Of a stretch of DNA of 64,000 bases, positions 1 through 14,436 are shown one piece after another (the stretch's first letter is position 1; every line of letters starts with the position of its first letter). The stretch is from the NCBI RefSeq assembly GCF_001640805.2, contig NC_066844.1:6960747-7024746 (forward strand), in the 5' to 3' direction. The stretch comes from Lates calcarifer. Its lineage: Eukaryota > Chordata > Actinopteri > Centropomidae. The notes under the pieces were generated by a model. That model saw nothing but the letters and a program-made list of their open reading frames with translations. It searched no databases and was not told the origin of the DNA. The translations under genes were made by a program, and so were the position numbers.

Positions 1-457
1 TCACTGATTATAGACCATACCTGTACATTTTTCATGTACCTCTAGAAATGTGGACATAACTCATTATTGTACTATATGATTCAAAGGGAGCCAAATTCAA
101 TGCTTTAGTGATTTACCATTGAAATGTGAATAAGTCGATGCTGTATTTAAAGTTTAACAGCTGTGATGAGTAATATTCTCCCAAGCAGATTATTCACACA
201 TCTGCCAGGGGAGACACCGAGGTGCATTTTTGGTCTCTTGTAACAATGAAAACCAACCTTTTGTCTTGTTTCCATAATACATTTATTACTCTACAGTGTT
301 CACCACTGTCACTGAGTTGCAACGATTTCTGTATGCTTCCTCTTGTGGGGCATGAGTGCACTTTCATTCCTGCACAGGGACCTTGAAGGGTCAATTTGGA
401 AGCGATGGGAAAGGCACCCTTGTGTTAGTGAAGCAGGGTGAGCACTGTCAGGAACGG

Positions 458-483
458 AGTGGGGGTGGGATGGGGGTGGGGTG
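458..483 (+). other. G-rich tract with four G-runs (G-quadruplex motif)
   Basis: Runs of 5, 3, 5 and 4 guanines at 461-481 are separated by loops of only 1-2 bases, which satisfies the usual G-quadruplex pattern on the + strand. If the region is grm4 intron, the quadruplex could also form in the nascent RNA. No function is visible from the sequence. Confidence 0.6.
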
Positions 484-3400
484 AACATAGGCTTTTCAAG
501 CTTTATGTGATGGGAAAACATTGGCACGAACCAACCACTGACTGTCAGGGACAAGCAATCTCCATACGCAGTATGCTGAAATAACCTTGATGGTGGAAAC
601 TGAATTTGATTTAGCAACAAAATAACAGTGATGCTGTATTTTGAACAAGATTTCCATATGGTAATAGGCTCCACAGTGAGACACAAATAGGATTCCAATT
701 GTCCCATTAGCCTTGATGAAATCAGGAAATGTCTGGGCTAGGCTGAAGATCAAGAGTTGATTCAAGGGAATGTCAGAGGAATTATAGTTATTCCTGACCA
801 AAAGCATTAGCTTTTCTGATGACAGCTGAAAAGAAGTGCTTCTGCCATGTATTAATACATTGTATGTGGGTATTTTCCTAGAAGCATTTGGTTAAATAAT
901 ACCTTCTTTAAAAATAAGCACACACCAATGAGATTTATACTCTGCAATATGCTGATTAATGTGTTTTTTTAACCAAGTCGGTACAGTTTGCATTTCTGAC
1001 CAACTGGGCATTCAGACATATTAAATATATTCCCTTTGGCTTTCCTTACTTTATTTCTTTTCACCTGTTAGACCTAAAGTAACCTAGATTAAAAATGAAA
1101 AAAAAAAGACATTTCACAGCTTCATAAAAATGTGTCACTGCCCATCAGTCTCCAAGACAAACAGTAGACGTCTGAGGAAATGCTATAAAAGTCTATCCTT
1201 TGTGCAAGTATAAAAAGAGACACCCATTTCAGTGAAGGGGAGAAAAACAAACAGCCTTTCATTTGTTTGTTGCCATTTAAAAGTTGAACATAATCCCCCT
1301 ATTTTCTCCGGAAAGAAGTATGGAAGTTTGGAACTTTCTCAGTAAAACTTGAGTGAAAGACATTGGCTAGCATTCAGGATTTCAAGTGTTATTGAAGACA
1401 TTACACTGTAGAGTCTTTTTGAAGTTATGGGGGCTGTGCAAGAGTGTTTCTAATTTGATTCTGAATGAAGAATAGAGCAAGAGTGATTTAGCCTGGCAGG
1501 AATCACAGGATAAAATTTTGACATAATGTCACTTTGACTCAGGGCGTGTCATTTCCATTACAAATGACAAGGCGCTTAACAGTCAGTTGAAACAGAGAGA
1601 GGGAGATGGAGGGGGAGGGACTGGCGTGTGGGTGAGACAAAGCAGGATCGAATTTGAAAGCTTGAAAAAAAAGGAGATGTTTGCAGAATGCAGAGAAACA
1701 GCTGTTTGATCAGCCAGCGGTGAGCAAGCTACTGTAACGCTTGAATTTCATTACTCATTTTTTCTTTTGTCAGTCTGCTGAAGAAGTGATCAAAAATGAA
1801 AATGTTTAGTCTTTATATTTTATGTTAGAAAACAAACACACCTCTATATAGTGATCACTGTGCAGTGTGCACCATTTCCCCCTGCAGGATTTTGTTTTGA
1901 AACATAGCAGGCACTTCCTGGTTTCTTGTAGCATGCAGGTCAATCAAGTTGCAAAGGAGCGGGGTGGGATATTGCCACATTTTTCAGGGATAAATCTATA
2001 ACTTTTAATCTCATACTTCCATTTTTCCTCTCATATTGATCCATTTCTTACCATCAGCAAGCTTTGTGAATGGATTAAGCTACCACACAAACAAAGAGAA
2101 GGTGGTGTCCCAACATCAACGGGGTGATCAATGACAGAGACAGCTCGGGTCAACAATTTCGATGCCTGTGTTTACTGAGGCAAAGTATTGGAGCAAGAGG
2201 GGCCGGTAGAATAGAGGGTGCAAACTAGAATCAATACAACAGCTATCATCATTTGCAGGGTTTATTAATGGCTTTGCCCCAAGCTGGCAAAGAGAGTAAC
2301 ACTCGCTTGCATTTAGGCAACCAACACTCCAGCGTTTATGCAGCTCGCCTCCTATCAATCATCACAGTGTAAGTTGCTCTCAGCGATGGTCTGGCTACCT
2401 CCACTCACCTCAGAAAAACACCCCCCTCAATCATGTAATGAATGGCATCAATTATGTGGCCAGGCTGCCAAGATATAAATGATTCAGAATGGGTCAAAGT
2501 CTAAAGGCTAGCATAAGAAAAAAAGCTGAGTTTAATTCACTTTCTCTCGCTCCATTCTTGGCTGCAGCTCAACAGAGTTTTCATGAATTTTAAAAGGTAT
2601 ATCCACCTGTTCACGACTGACAACAGCATCAGTCACACAGCGCACAGCCACGAGGCAGCGAGTGATTCTGCCAACAGGTGCTGCCTATCCTCGTGGTAGT
2701 CAGGAAATTTCCCATTGGTAAAAAGCTTTTCTACTTAGAGACTACAGAACATGTCATCTACTACATCAGACGGCAGAGAAAAAGACACAGTGCTTTTTTA
2801 TGGCAGTTGAATTGTTTCTACAGGATGTGGCAGCTCTGTCTGAAGAATAAGGGCTCTGTTCAGTCAAATATCATGGCAGTGTAAAGCAAATGAACAAATC
2901 CATTTTTCCTACTGTCAAATGAAACTGTTCAACAGCGGGTGATAGATGAACACAAAAAGACATAAAGGTCTACTATTTTAGAGCTTGCAGAAAAAATAAT
3001 AGAGGATTTATGAATAATATAGAGGAAGAGATATGATTAAAAATGTATTTTAACTGAATGTAGTTCAATCCATAAGATATAGACCAAAAGCAATGACACA
3101 GACCTTTAATGGAAAAATGAAGGAATTACAAAACAATAGAATGATAGGATGATTATCTCTTCTCATGATCCATGAAAGTGTCAGCTGATGAATTTAGCTG
3201 ACTGTGCAAGCTTAGCCTAGTTCTTATTCTGCATGGTTCTCTGCTCTTCAGTCTCTACACGGATTAGACTGTGGTGCCGGCCTCAAGGTACAGTACCATG
3301 TCCATGAGATTAGCCCACTTTAACACACAGCTCCCACTGAGCTGACCCACAGACTTGAAATTGTAGTCCTGCTTGACAAGGTCTGCTCCTCAGGCCAGGG

Positions 3401-4689
3401 AACCTGATCCAGGATTACCATACCGGGACCCAGAGCTCTGAAATACTCCGAATGAATGGGACTGCAGAAATCTTGCAGTGATCCTCTTGTCATGTCTTTC
3501 GTTATCGTCTTCATGTTGCAGTACAAGGCTGACGAAAATGTGCATCACCTTGTCTAAGACTTAAGTGAATCTGCAGTACCTGCAGCAGCATAATGATGTA
3601 AGAGTCTGAGCAGTCTGAAAGAGGTGTTTATAAGTATAGTCATATTTTTTACATAACATGTGGCGGTTACTGCAGAATCACTGTCACTGTGCTCATTTGA
3701 CATGTTATATATGACAAAGGCTACAATTAAAAACAGTGGATAACATCATGAAAACTGTGGTTCTTTGCTTTTTGTATCTTTCAAGGTTTAAGAACCTCCT
3801 TTCTTTAAAGTAATTTGCCATAGGACGAAGATGTCAGGGAGTCATCTGTTATTCATTTTATGTTGCCTGTATTCCTCCATCAAGTGCTCTTTTATTGTAG
3901 AACTAGGAGACGAACAATGTGTGCACTCTGCTGTGAATTCTCCACAGAATTCTTGACAAGGCTTGAAAGATAAAGCAGACATCAAATAGTCAGATCTCCA
4001 TGTGTTTCATTGTAGAAGCAGAATATCTGTCTCTGCATGCAAATTAGGTTTTTTCTTAAAGGTACTTTCACTTATTTGTCTCCTACTGTAAAGTCGGAGT
4101 TGGGCCCATGAATCTCCATTTGCAGGAATTTGCAAATAAATGAAAATAGAGATTTCATTGAGTGCAAGTATTAGATTTTTTTCAAGACGTATGGCATATT
4201 GCAGTAACATTAATATTACGTCAAGACAGCAGTGCCCATTTCATATGGTAGATGGCCATTTTAACTAATATTTAAGTAGACACTGCACGCATTTAAATCC
4301 CCATTTTAAACAAAGCTGCAGCAAATCTATTTTGTGCATTAGCTAATCCAAATTATCTTTAAATACAATGCTCATCCACAGTTTGCCTTCAGTCATAATA
4401 TTGGGATATTTACTACATTATGCACACCAAACAAAAATTAGCACATGAAAATAAACTGGGCTGGCTGAGTGGCTGATATGCCATGTCTGTAGGAGAACAT
4501 CAGAATCTTCTAGTAGCGAGCCCCGAGGCCACTGGTAAATTAAAGTCTCATCATTATCTGACTTTACTCATATTGTTTATACCATACGAAATAAGTGGAA
4601 TTGTTTCTGTAAGGAACAGTCAAGACATTTCTAGCTGAGGGCACTAGTTAATGTGCCAGTGTGCATTAAAAGATAAATAAATAAATTAA

Positions 4690-4870
4690 CTGGGGTACAG
4701 CAGTAGCCCGGAGGTTAGAGAATCCAGCCCGTAACAGAAAGTTTCCCAGTTTGAGGACTCATTTTAGCTGGGAGAGGCTGACTGTGGGGGGCTGAATCGA
4801 CTTTGTAACTACTGTCAGCGTGCGGCTGAGCAAGGCACTGAAGCCAGATTCCTGAGCCCTGAAGGCTAGG
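4690..4870 (+). repeat. SINE-like repeat, degenerate tRNA-derived head
   Basis: The stretch carries the phrases 'cagtagcccggaggttagag' and, further on, 'gagcaaggcact'. These resemble the A-box region and the 'gcaaggcactta' body of fish tRNA-derived SINEs. A weak B-box-like string (agtttgaggac) lies between them. The copy is old and its ends are unclear. The call rests on remembered consensus phrases, not on an alignment. Confidence 0.35.
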
Positions 4871-5653
4871 CAACTGACACTGTTACAGTGAAAATATATG
4901 CATGTATAAAAATGTATGCTGTCATGGCACTGCTAAGCCATTTCAGTGCTCGTGTAGCTGACCCAGTGGAGATGCACTTTGGCAGCTAGCGTTGGACAGC
5001 TCCCATGTGCAAACGTGTGAAAGCCTGTATATCTGTCACTAACCCTGTGTGTTATCGCAGAAGCCACTTCTGTTGACAAGGAGGTGTTCTTATTAATATT
5101 GGCTGGATGAAAAGTGAAGGTATGTTACAGATAAGTGGAGCTCTGATGTGATAAAAATGTTGATATTCTCATCTGATTTGGTTTTAATTATTACTGTGTG
5201 CTCACAGGAATAAAAACTTCATGTTCTCTATTTTTATTCACAATTAATATTCTCCAAAGAAAAAGCTAGAATTTAATTTAACCTAAAACTATGGAAATAA
5301 AGGAAAGTTTTATTTTTATTTGTGGGAAAGATGTAAATACAGCATTATCTATAAGGGTTTGTGCATTAGTAAGGTGGTAATTTACATAACATGTCATTTT
5401 TTTGTTATACTACCATCATTATAGGCTGATATAACTGTATAGTAATTATATACTGTAGGTGCAGGAAGTACATTTCAGGCCTGCTACAAGATTTCCTGTT
5501 TTTGCACATCTGTATGTATCTCTCACAAATATATTTTTCTTGTATAACACAGCGAACATGGAGCATTTGACAGGAGTAACTTTAAACCAGCTTTCATCAT
5601 AGACATCCTCTTCTTCACTACAAAAACAGCCTCATACAAAAAAAGCTAAAGAG

Positions 5654-5677
5654 CACACACACACACACACACACACA
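5654..5677 (+). repeat. (CA)12 microsatellite
   Basis: Twelve uninterrupted CA units. This is an ordinary dinucleotide repeat, likely to be length-polymorphic. Confidence 0.95.
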
Positions 5678-6984
5678 TTCGGGCCCTTGTGAAGTATTGT
5701 TAGCATTGAGAGGCCTCGTTGCAAAGTGTTATTATGCTTTCTAAAGAAGCACTTTTTAACCATACAAAAACATAATATGAAATATGCAAAACAGGTGTTG
5801 CAGGTAATTAAAAATAAAATGACTGTCCATGCATGACTAGCAGGATTATCTATTATGAACCAAAGGTTAGGCTTGGGGACTGATAAAGATTACAGTGGTT
5901 TACAAACTGCTTATTTGTGATATTTATTGACATTTTGTGAATAGAAAAACATGTTTGAATTGTGTCAGATCAAGAATGCTGCATGTGCTGAGAAAATGTT
6001 GCTGCATGAGATATTTCGGGGTAAAATTATATCACTGCCGCCTTGAATTCTTTTCATCTTGCTTCTTTGATGCAAAATTGGTTTGGTGCAGCTGAGCACT
6101 TAACAACATCACAGGGTGTGAGAAATATTTTCCTTTCTGCACACAAAACTCTGAATGCTAGAATACTGTTTTAGAAAAAATTGTTTTTGTGAGTGACAAC
6201 ACATGCTTCTTTGTTTTAATGTTATCTGTTGAGTCTAGTATTAAGAGCTGTGTGTGCAATGGCTATTTTGCAAAGATAACTTTAACATGAAAAGGGCTTC
6301 TCGATAGAAACTGTTCTTAAATGAGCAATTGAGAAATTCTCTGAAATTGTTTATCTGAGGACAAAATGACACTTCGTAAGGATATTTATGGAATATAAAA
6401 TCTGTCTTTGTTATCACTGAATCTCAAAATCATCCACAAACAGCAACACACACAAGCACAAAGATACATACATATACATTATGACATAATCACTTGAAAA
6501 CAACCAAAATATCATCTACCAATATTTTTTACAAGCTCGCCCAGGAACCTTTCTTCATAAAGCAAGATCATTGACTGAGTATGTGGTCCCACTTGTAACC
6601 AGTATGGATGCGCTAGATACAGAAACTACCCTGGGGTCTATCTCAGAGAGAAAAAGACGCCCCAGTAACCTAGTGGTTGGAAGGCATTCATAGTGTTGTA
6701 CTTGGTTGTTCACATGAAGTGACAGAAATAGATGTGTAAAGAATGAAAAAAAGAGCTAGAGAGAGGGTCACGCCATAGCTCCTTTTTCACCTCTGCACAG
6801 CTGGCCAATTGCAGTGCGAATGTTGGATTGCTGGTGTTGCAAAGGTTCAGAGGAGGGTGTCTCTCTACCATCATCCATCCGCTAAACCACCACTGTGCCA
6901 AACTTCCTGGCATTTGATAGCTGAGATGTGTAAGTCAGAACCACAAATGTGAACCTCATGGTGGCGCTAGAGGGAAGGTTGAGG

Positions 6985-7330
6985 TCATTCATTGCGTTTA
7001 CATGCACTTAAGTAAATGAGTTACAGGTGGCTTTCAACAATAAGCTGGTCTCTTTAATGTAATGTAAACGAGAAACCAGGTTTCTGATAACGAGATAGGC
7101 GATTAGAGAAACCTGATTTCCCCAGGTAGTATGCAGATTTTTTTCACCATGTGTACGGGTAGCCAGATTTATAATCATCTTTTTACATGTATACGTGCAT
7201 ACATAACAGACTGCAGACGGGTAGAGTAACAGCTGAGCAGCTAAATGAGGGAGCGATCGGTCCTTATTAAAGTATCCATCCAGTCCAACTGAAACTGGAA
7301 CTAACAGAAAGTTCCCTCTAGAAGTGGAAG
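6985..7330. repeat. Dispersed repeat with 'gtttacatgcac' motif
   Basis: The segment opens with 'gcgtttacatgcacttaa' and contains several motifs of the type 'aaacctgattt', 'gtaaacgagaaacc' and 'acatgtatacg'. These are typical of a widespread fish MITE-like repeat that pairs 'tttacatgcac' with its complement. Family name and exact ends are not determined. Confidence 0.45.
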
Positions 7331-7434
7331 TAACTTAGTTTCCACCACTGAACATTTTACTGTTTGTTAAATTCAGACACATTTGCGCTGTAAGGGAAAA
7401 CTCATTCTATCTGTCGTCCTCTGCTTCTACACAA

Positions 7435-7453
7435 ACACACACACACACACACA
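7435..7453 (+). repeat. Short (AC)n microsatellite
   Basis: About nine AC units, followed immediately by an A-rich stretch. Confidence 0.85.
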
Positions 7454-9637
7454 AAACATCACATTGTCAATCATTACAGTGCAAATAAACAAGATATGAT
7501 TCTGAAGGCCAGAGGAGGAATCTGATCATTGGCTTGCTGCATGCACAGTGTGTATACAGGGGATTATATCTGTACCAAATGCCATGGAGCTCCATCTAAT
7601 AGTTCTTTAGGTATTTCAGTCTGAACTGGATTGGACCAGTGGACTGACTGACCAGTGTGCAATCCCTACAGCCATGCTGCAAGCATAACAAAAAATCAAC
7701 ATATCCAAGCTGCCTGAGAGTTATCATGTTTCATTAAACCTGAATCAAATTCAGTGGTGACCTGAGCTGTTAATCCAGAAAATTCAGAAAGCCTTACTAT
7801 GTTGAGCTCTGTGTGCCAGAGTCTGGTCTGTTGTTGGCACGATCAGTGTGAAGATCCGTTCATGTTGGAGTGAGAGAGCTGCCAAAATGCTTTGCTGAAA
7901 TGGGCGGCTACTGCCTTTCCTGCTGGTTTTCCTGCTGCCACATTTAATAGCTTTTCCAAGTGTGCATACGTTGTGACAGCGCAAATCCAAACATACTGTA
8001 ACAGACAAGGTGAAATGTGGTTAAAGTTTTCAAAACAAAACCTGGTCAGCAGTAAATTAGAGCAAATCTTCCAACACACACACAAAAAAACACCACACCA
8101 CAAATTGCTTAGTTAAATCAGCCTTCTCTGACAGTCAAAAAACTGAACATTGTAAATAGAGCCAGACTAATACATCAACCTAAGCTAATTGCACCTAAAT
8201 TAGTATTGGCATTTATGATATCATTTTTTGTCTTGTCAGTATATTTGCTGACAGCTGTTGTAAAACACATGCTTACAGTATAGCCATGAAGCTATACTAA
8301 TGCCATGGTTTGTCAGTGGAAGGCCGGCTAATGAGCCGTTAACATTGTTATACTCAGGTATACTAAAGGTTTAAAGCTGAGTGAATGCTAACCCCCTCAG
8401 CTAATGTACACACTGAGACAAGTAGATGACAGTGTAAGCTGATTCAGACACTGTCCATGCCCACCTCCCTTTCAGTTTTTGTTCTTGTTCTGCAGTTGCA
8501 CTTACTCTCAGTCAGTTTATCTGTTTGTTGGCTCATTAAAGATGGTTTGTTTTTAAACAGCAACATAAATACTGGTTGGAAAATGCTTTCCTGAAGCCTG
8601 CATTGTATAGACAGAAATAAGACAGACTTTTTGACAAGCTATTGTCACTATCAAAACTCCATTTAGACTAGTACCTATTATGTTATGTGCTTTGTAAAAT
8701 CTATATGTTATGTGTTACTGTTAAAAAATGTATATAAACCAATAAATAGTTTTTTATACCCTCAATTTTTTAAAACCCTCAAATGTCAAAATTGCTATTG
8801 GACTTAAAAATCCAGCTCTAGTTGTAAGCTTCAGATAAGTATTTTGTGTCCAACGTCTTACACAGACACTTCACTACAGTTTCAAAAAACCAAACTTTAT
8901 CTGTGATACTATTCTGTGGCTATTTATTTTCTATGTTCTGTAATCAGAGGTTGTTGATTAGATAGGAGCAGTGTAATTTCCCTGATTATATGGATGAATA
9001 AATTCAACCATGTTACATTAAAATAATATTGTTGGGAAGACATGAACTACTGATACTACCAGTCCAAAATTATTGGAGATAGGGGCCTACAATCAAAAAT
9101 GACAGTATCAGTCCAAAAACACCATCTTAGTCAAACCCTAGCAGAATGTCCATGTTTCCTTTTTGCCTCTGAAGGGAAACTGGAAAAACATAGCTAATAA
9201 TGCCTCATATGATATCAAACTTGTGTCAGTGCCGAGAACAGTCTTTTACAAAATCCCTTTTTGACTTTTATTTCATAGCCAAGAATAAGAAACAGCTCTC
9301 TAATAGGAAAAAAAGAAAAATGTAGCAAAATGTATGTCATGAACAAAAATTATCCTTAATGGTGGAGTGGATATATCACATAAGTGGAAAATACCTAAAA
9401 AATAACTCATCCTCAGGGCTGGACACAGCTCTCAATACATGAACCAGACATTAACAATAACGATAAAATCTTTTAAACAACTCCCACACGGAGCAGACAG
9501 TCTTCTGCAGCATCGGATTTTAGAAATTTATAATCATATTGAAAATGTGCTCAGATCTGCATTATTTCTGTCCACATTTCTGTCTATTCTACAGGGACGG
9601 TACAGCAACAACAAATTAGCAAAACAAAACACTTGAC

Positions 9638-9655
9638 TTTTTTTTTTTTTTTTTT
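9638..9655 (+). repeat. T18 homopolymer
   Basis: Eighteen consecutive T residues. On the minus strand this could be the poly(A) tail of an old retroposon, but no body was recognised next to it. Confidence 0.9.
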
Positions 9656-11883
9656 GCTTTGTTTCCTCAGCAGGCAGTGTTTTTATACAGTATGAATTCA
9701 CAAATGGTGTTTATATCACCTTCCCACATCAGTGCGCCCGCCAAAGCTGCATTCTATAAATCAAATGAGACTCTGACGGCATTGCATCATAAAAACATCT
9801 TGTAGGGTGATAGAAAAACAGGCAAATCAATCAGTCAATTAGAAGATGAAAGCAGCTGCTTCCACTGCAGTGTTTTGTCTGCGTTTAATTGGCGAGGAGG
9901 TGATGATGACGGATGGACAGAGGTCATTCATCTCCTGCGGCCGAGGTTTTCTTTAGGACAGGCACAATTGCACGCATCGTCTCAAGGGCAGGGAGGTGGA
10001 GGGAGTTCAGCACTGAGGAGTTTTTTTAAGAAAAGGGACTAGGCGCCTTATTCAACCATTTTGAAAGCACTTTACTCCACACATAATTCTTGAGGTCGCA
10101 CTTATTTTGCACTGCTTTGCAGAGTTTTTTATGAAAATATTCCTCCAGGTCTGCATTATGTATAACAGAATGCTTGATATGATTTCTACAACCCAAAATA
10201 ATGAATGGGTGAAGAGGGCTTGTTTGTTGACCGCATATTTTGTCCATATCTCTGCAGTTGTGATTCTGCAGCTTATCTCTCAGGCCTGGCAGCTTAAGGG
10301 CTTGGATTTTCCTCCCTTGGAAGCTCCTGTCCTCCCAGGCAACAGGTCTCTCTAATGATGGGAAATTATGCTTGTGGCACATCAATTATGGTGCAAAAAT
10401 ACTCCCGAGCAGCTGTGTATCATTTCTTGAGGCTTATCATTTCTCTCATAAGAGGTTTTCTGTGTTATTGCAGTTTTCTTCCCACTCACAGTATCTCTCA
10501 CAATAGCACCAATAAAATATTAAGCCAAAAAAAAAAAAAAATTGTACACCAGCAAATATTTTCTCTGCATTCACTCCACAATAACTAGTCCTCAATAAAA
10601 CAACAAATTGCTTGTTGTTGCCTTTCTCTTTAGTGAAGAGGCATTTAATTTCACATTTTGACAAGACAGGGAAAAGACAAACCATTGTGGCCAAATTTGC
10701 AAGTGAGCCAAGTGTGATTCAATGGAGCAGATTTATAAAGCACCAGCGGCCTGTGAAGACCTATTACCTAATCATTGTCAGCCTGTCACTGCAGATGACC
10801 TCATCTCAGCAGAAACACAGAGAAGAGCAGCAAAGTGAAATTCCACAACAGTAAGAACCTGCTGTTAGGTTGCCTCCTCCATATGGCGCCTAGATTTTTT
10901 CCATTCCCTCTTTTTAATTAACACCTTTTGAAGGTAAGCAGCAGTCCCCCGTTTTTGCACAGGACAGGTCAGGTCAATTGTGAAAAACAGTCTCGCTGGA
11001 AGAGACCCAGGCTGTCCAGACAGAATTAACAGCAATATCCTAGTTGTCTGAAGTTTCTCAAGCACACAAAAGAAAATTCACACAAACTTAGAAATAATGA
11101 GAACTAAAAAATGTTGATTACTACCACTGTAACAAGTGTAGATTTTTATGAATAATTTTATGATTAGTTAAAACAGCATTCATTTAATCATGTGGGCCAG
11201 TTGGGAACAGATCTCCACAACAAGCTGAACATCACACGTTTGACAGACTGTATAATCACCTTGGTGACCTGATATTGCTCAAGTCTTAGCCAACACCAGC
11301 TTATTTACACTTATATCCAGCTGAGGCAAAGCAACATAGTCATTGACTCGGACTTATGAAAGTCCAATATTTAATCTTCTCTTCGCTGTTTTGATCTCCG
11401 GTGACTGAGGGAAATATCTGTTTTTTTAGCTGTTAAACTCTTCACTATGTTCACAAGCTAGTTTCTAACTTTGTCTGACTGCAGTTAGGTGCTAGGCAGG
11501 GAGCATAGAGTGGGTTTATCAGAATGTTTTCTGCTTATGAGAGCAGTGAAGTGTCACCTGCTGCGGCTGAAAATGACACTGATGAAGTGATGAAACCAAA
11601 CATCAGGAGGAGCTGAAAGATGCTAAAACTAAAGACAAAAACTGCTAAGTCAGGCGGTAATTCATTATGAGTGACCTCTCATAGATGTGGTCATTTAACC
11701 CATTGTTTATTGATTAGTGCAGGGTTAATATTATGGCATAATGGGTATTTACATTTATTTATTACAGATCCCACCCAGACATGTTTTAAAACTTTTAAAA
11801 ATACTCTGCTGTATTTTAGATTTAAAAAATATTTAAATTACTCCTACTTGAATTCATGAATATGCAAATAAAGATGTGATTGT

Positions 11884-12437
11884 AAAAAAGGCCCAGCAGC
11901 GCCTGTACTACCTACGTAAACTCCTGTGGAGCATTGATGTTTTGTTTGTCTTTTATCAAAAGTATTTGAAGTTTTTCATTTTTTTGCTGGTTTATTTCAC
12001 TTTGTTTAAAGGAAAGGGACCAATTTCAAGGTGTTGTGAATGTCAACCCTAAAATTATTGGCAAAACAAAAAAGAACTCCACTGTAGCCCAGCTTAATAC
12101 TGAACACGTTCCCAAAAAGGCATGTAAGATTTTAAACAACCCCACACATCCTCTGTGACTACTTTGAGCTAATGCCAATAGGAATGTGTTGTAGATTGCC
12201 TGCATGTAAGAGAAATAGAAGGAATTTTGGTTTTATTCCAGAAGACACTGTGAACAGCCATAGTACAGGAAGTGGTCAGGTTGCCTTGTGTATAGACTGA
12301 TGACTGAACTGGCCCCTGTTATTCTTGGATTGTTTTTATGTGTGTAGGTGAGTTGGCTATGTGTGCTTTGTTGGCGGACTTGCTGCCTCGGAATTGCCCT
12401 TTGGGGGGACAAGTAAAGTATCTTGAATTGAATTGCA
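11884..12437 (+). pseudogene. Decayed LINE reverse-transcriptase 3' end (L2/Rex-like)
   Basis: From 11885 the frame reads KKAQQRLYYLRKL. This matches the thumb-proximal motif at the C-terminal end of ORF2 in L2/CR1/Rex-type non-LTR retrotransposons. After a frameshift, about 12035-12160 gives a 'KIIGK...KACKILNNPTHPL' pattern, comparable to the following conserved block (KA-IL-D-HPL). The 3' side carries a 'ccctttggggggacaagtaaagtatc' type tail with short 'gaatt' repeats, as seen at L2-like LINE ends. It has stops and a frameshift, so it is a 5'-truncated dead copy. Which clade it belongs to is uncertain. Confidence 0.65.
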
Positions 12438-14418
12438 ATGTTGTTCATTTCAGAAGTTTACCAGTTGGACACAAGATGCCTCCTACTTGACTGAAAAAAT
12501 CTGTTCTCACTCTGTGTGCTTTGGAGGCTTCTAGTTACCAGTTGCTTAATCGACCAAGACTGGCTTTCAGACTTGCTGTGTACTTACATGCCTTAAATTG
12601 AGATTTAAGGTGAGCACAGATAAATGTGAAGACAGCTGTCAAACCTCTGCACATATGTCTTTATGCAGTGAAGGTCAAATGTACAAGTGAGGTAACAATA
12701 AGGAAAAAACTAATTTTTGAGTGGAGGGAGTCTTTAATATGTATTTCTGTAACTGGCCTGGAGAGACAAATTCTAAATACGGAGTACAATATTAAGAGCT
12801 ACATCAACACTGACATGGAGTTGTTCCTGGGAGACCTTTTTGTCATTTTTCATGGTATCAGTGTTGCCAACGCACGTTTGAAAATTCAGTCAATTTAGTG
12901 GCACTGAACTATGACACTATTACAGAGTCAATTAGGTAGGCCACAGTTTAAAGCACTCTTATTCTTAGGGCTTAGTGTGTGGATTCAGGTCTGCCTAACG
13001 GCGTTTCTGGACTGTATTCATAGGAAAAAGGTCAGGTAGAAGTCAATTGGTTTGATTGAAACCGCTGCCCCTGCTTTAGAAGAGAGCTGAAAAATAGAAA
13101 AAGTAGAACATTATATAGGTATGAAGATTGCTGTAAAAGGCTTGAGTCAATCCGTCTGTTCTTTGGATATCTCTGGTGGTATCTCAGAAGAGTAGACTGA
13201 CTGACTTGACAGAGGGTTCTCTAATTAAATTCACTTTTTTTTCTCCCCCCCTAAATGTGATATGGCAGATACCACCTCCATCCAACATTGCTGAAACTTT
13301 TGAGAGATGATTCATTGTGGCACTGTGTTCTGGTGTTTAAAAGCATCACAGTGATTAGCTTGATGGAGGCGATACTAAGTAAAGGTCAAAAATTTAAACA
13401 CTGACAGGTTTTGACTCCTTCACCATGGCTGGACATGAGGTGTAAAATAAATTATGTCATTTAAGTTCACAAGAATGTTGGGAAGCCAAACTCCTTTCAG
13501 CCCAAACTCTATATAATCACTTATTTTGTCTGTTAATACAGCGAAAAACACAATAGAGATGTTTTGTTCAACATATTTTTTGGTTTTTGAGAGTCAGAGA
13601 CAGAGAGGAGTTTTATCCTGAAGTGCTTTAGCCAACCATATTTGTCAAAATGTCCTGTTCAACCACCCACTATGGACAGAGTCAGTGCACCATTTTATTG
13701 TTTGCCAAAGTACCATTACACTAAGAGAGAAGGCGGGTGAAGAAAGGAGATTTTGACCTTTTTTTCTAGTTTGACATTTCAGTGTGGACACTGAACTGGT
13801 AAGAGAACTATATGAAAACACTGCACAAAAAAACAACTTTTAACTGATACACTGAATGGTAAGTTATATATTATGGTGAAGGGAATTTGACTGCACTACA
13901 TTATCATACAGTATTAATTGGAAACACACTTTTCTTTTAAATATAAATTACACAGTACTTCCTACAACCATACCTTAAGGTATTACAAGTGTTCATGCAT
14001 ATCTACCAATCAAGTGTCAAAGTATTATGCTTGAACAAATAAAAGTCTGAATTAAAAACAATTTAACATGGCTTTGTGCATGGAAAATGTTGCAAAACAA
14101 AGGCTCATTTTATTACTTTTTTCATCATCTAACTCTACTCACAGTGACTCATGAATCCCTGTGTGTAAGGAAGAGTTTGCATGTTTATTTTTATAAAAGC
14201 AAAATGACAAGAAGCCATTCAGTTAGAGACAAAGCACGAAAACTGAAGAACGTCTACTATGCCTTCAACAGTTTTCACACTGACATGTCAAAAGGCCTGA
14301 AGCCAGTTGTCCTCCCTCCTTTGTGCTTCAGCACATTAACCATTCTGGGACATATTTTATTTTCAAGTCTCATCACAGCTGCATTTCAGTAAAATGTAAA
14401 ATTCTGACATTGATCTGT

Positions 14419-14436
14419 TAAAAAAAAAAAAAAAAA
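14419..14436 (+). repeat. Poly(A) run
   Basis: An uninterrupted A run of about 17 bases. No retroposon body was recognised on its 5' side. Confidence 0.8.
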
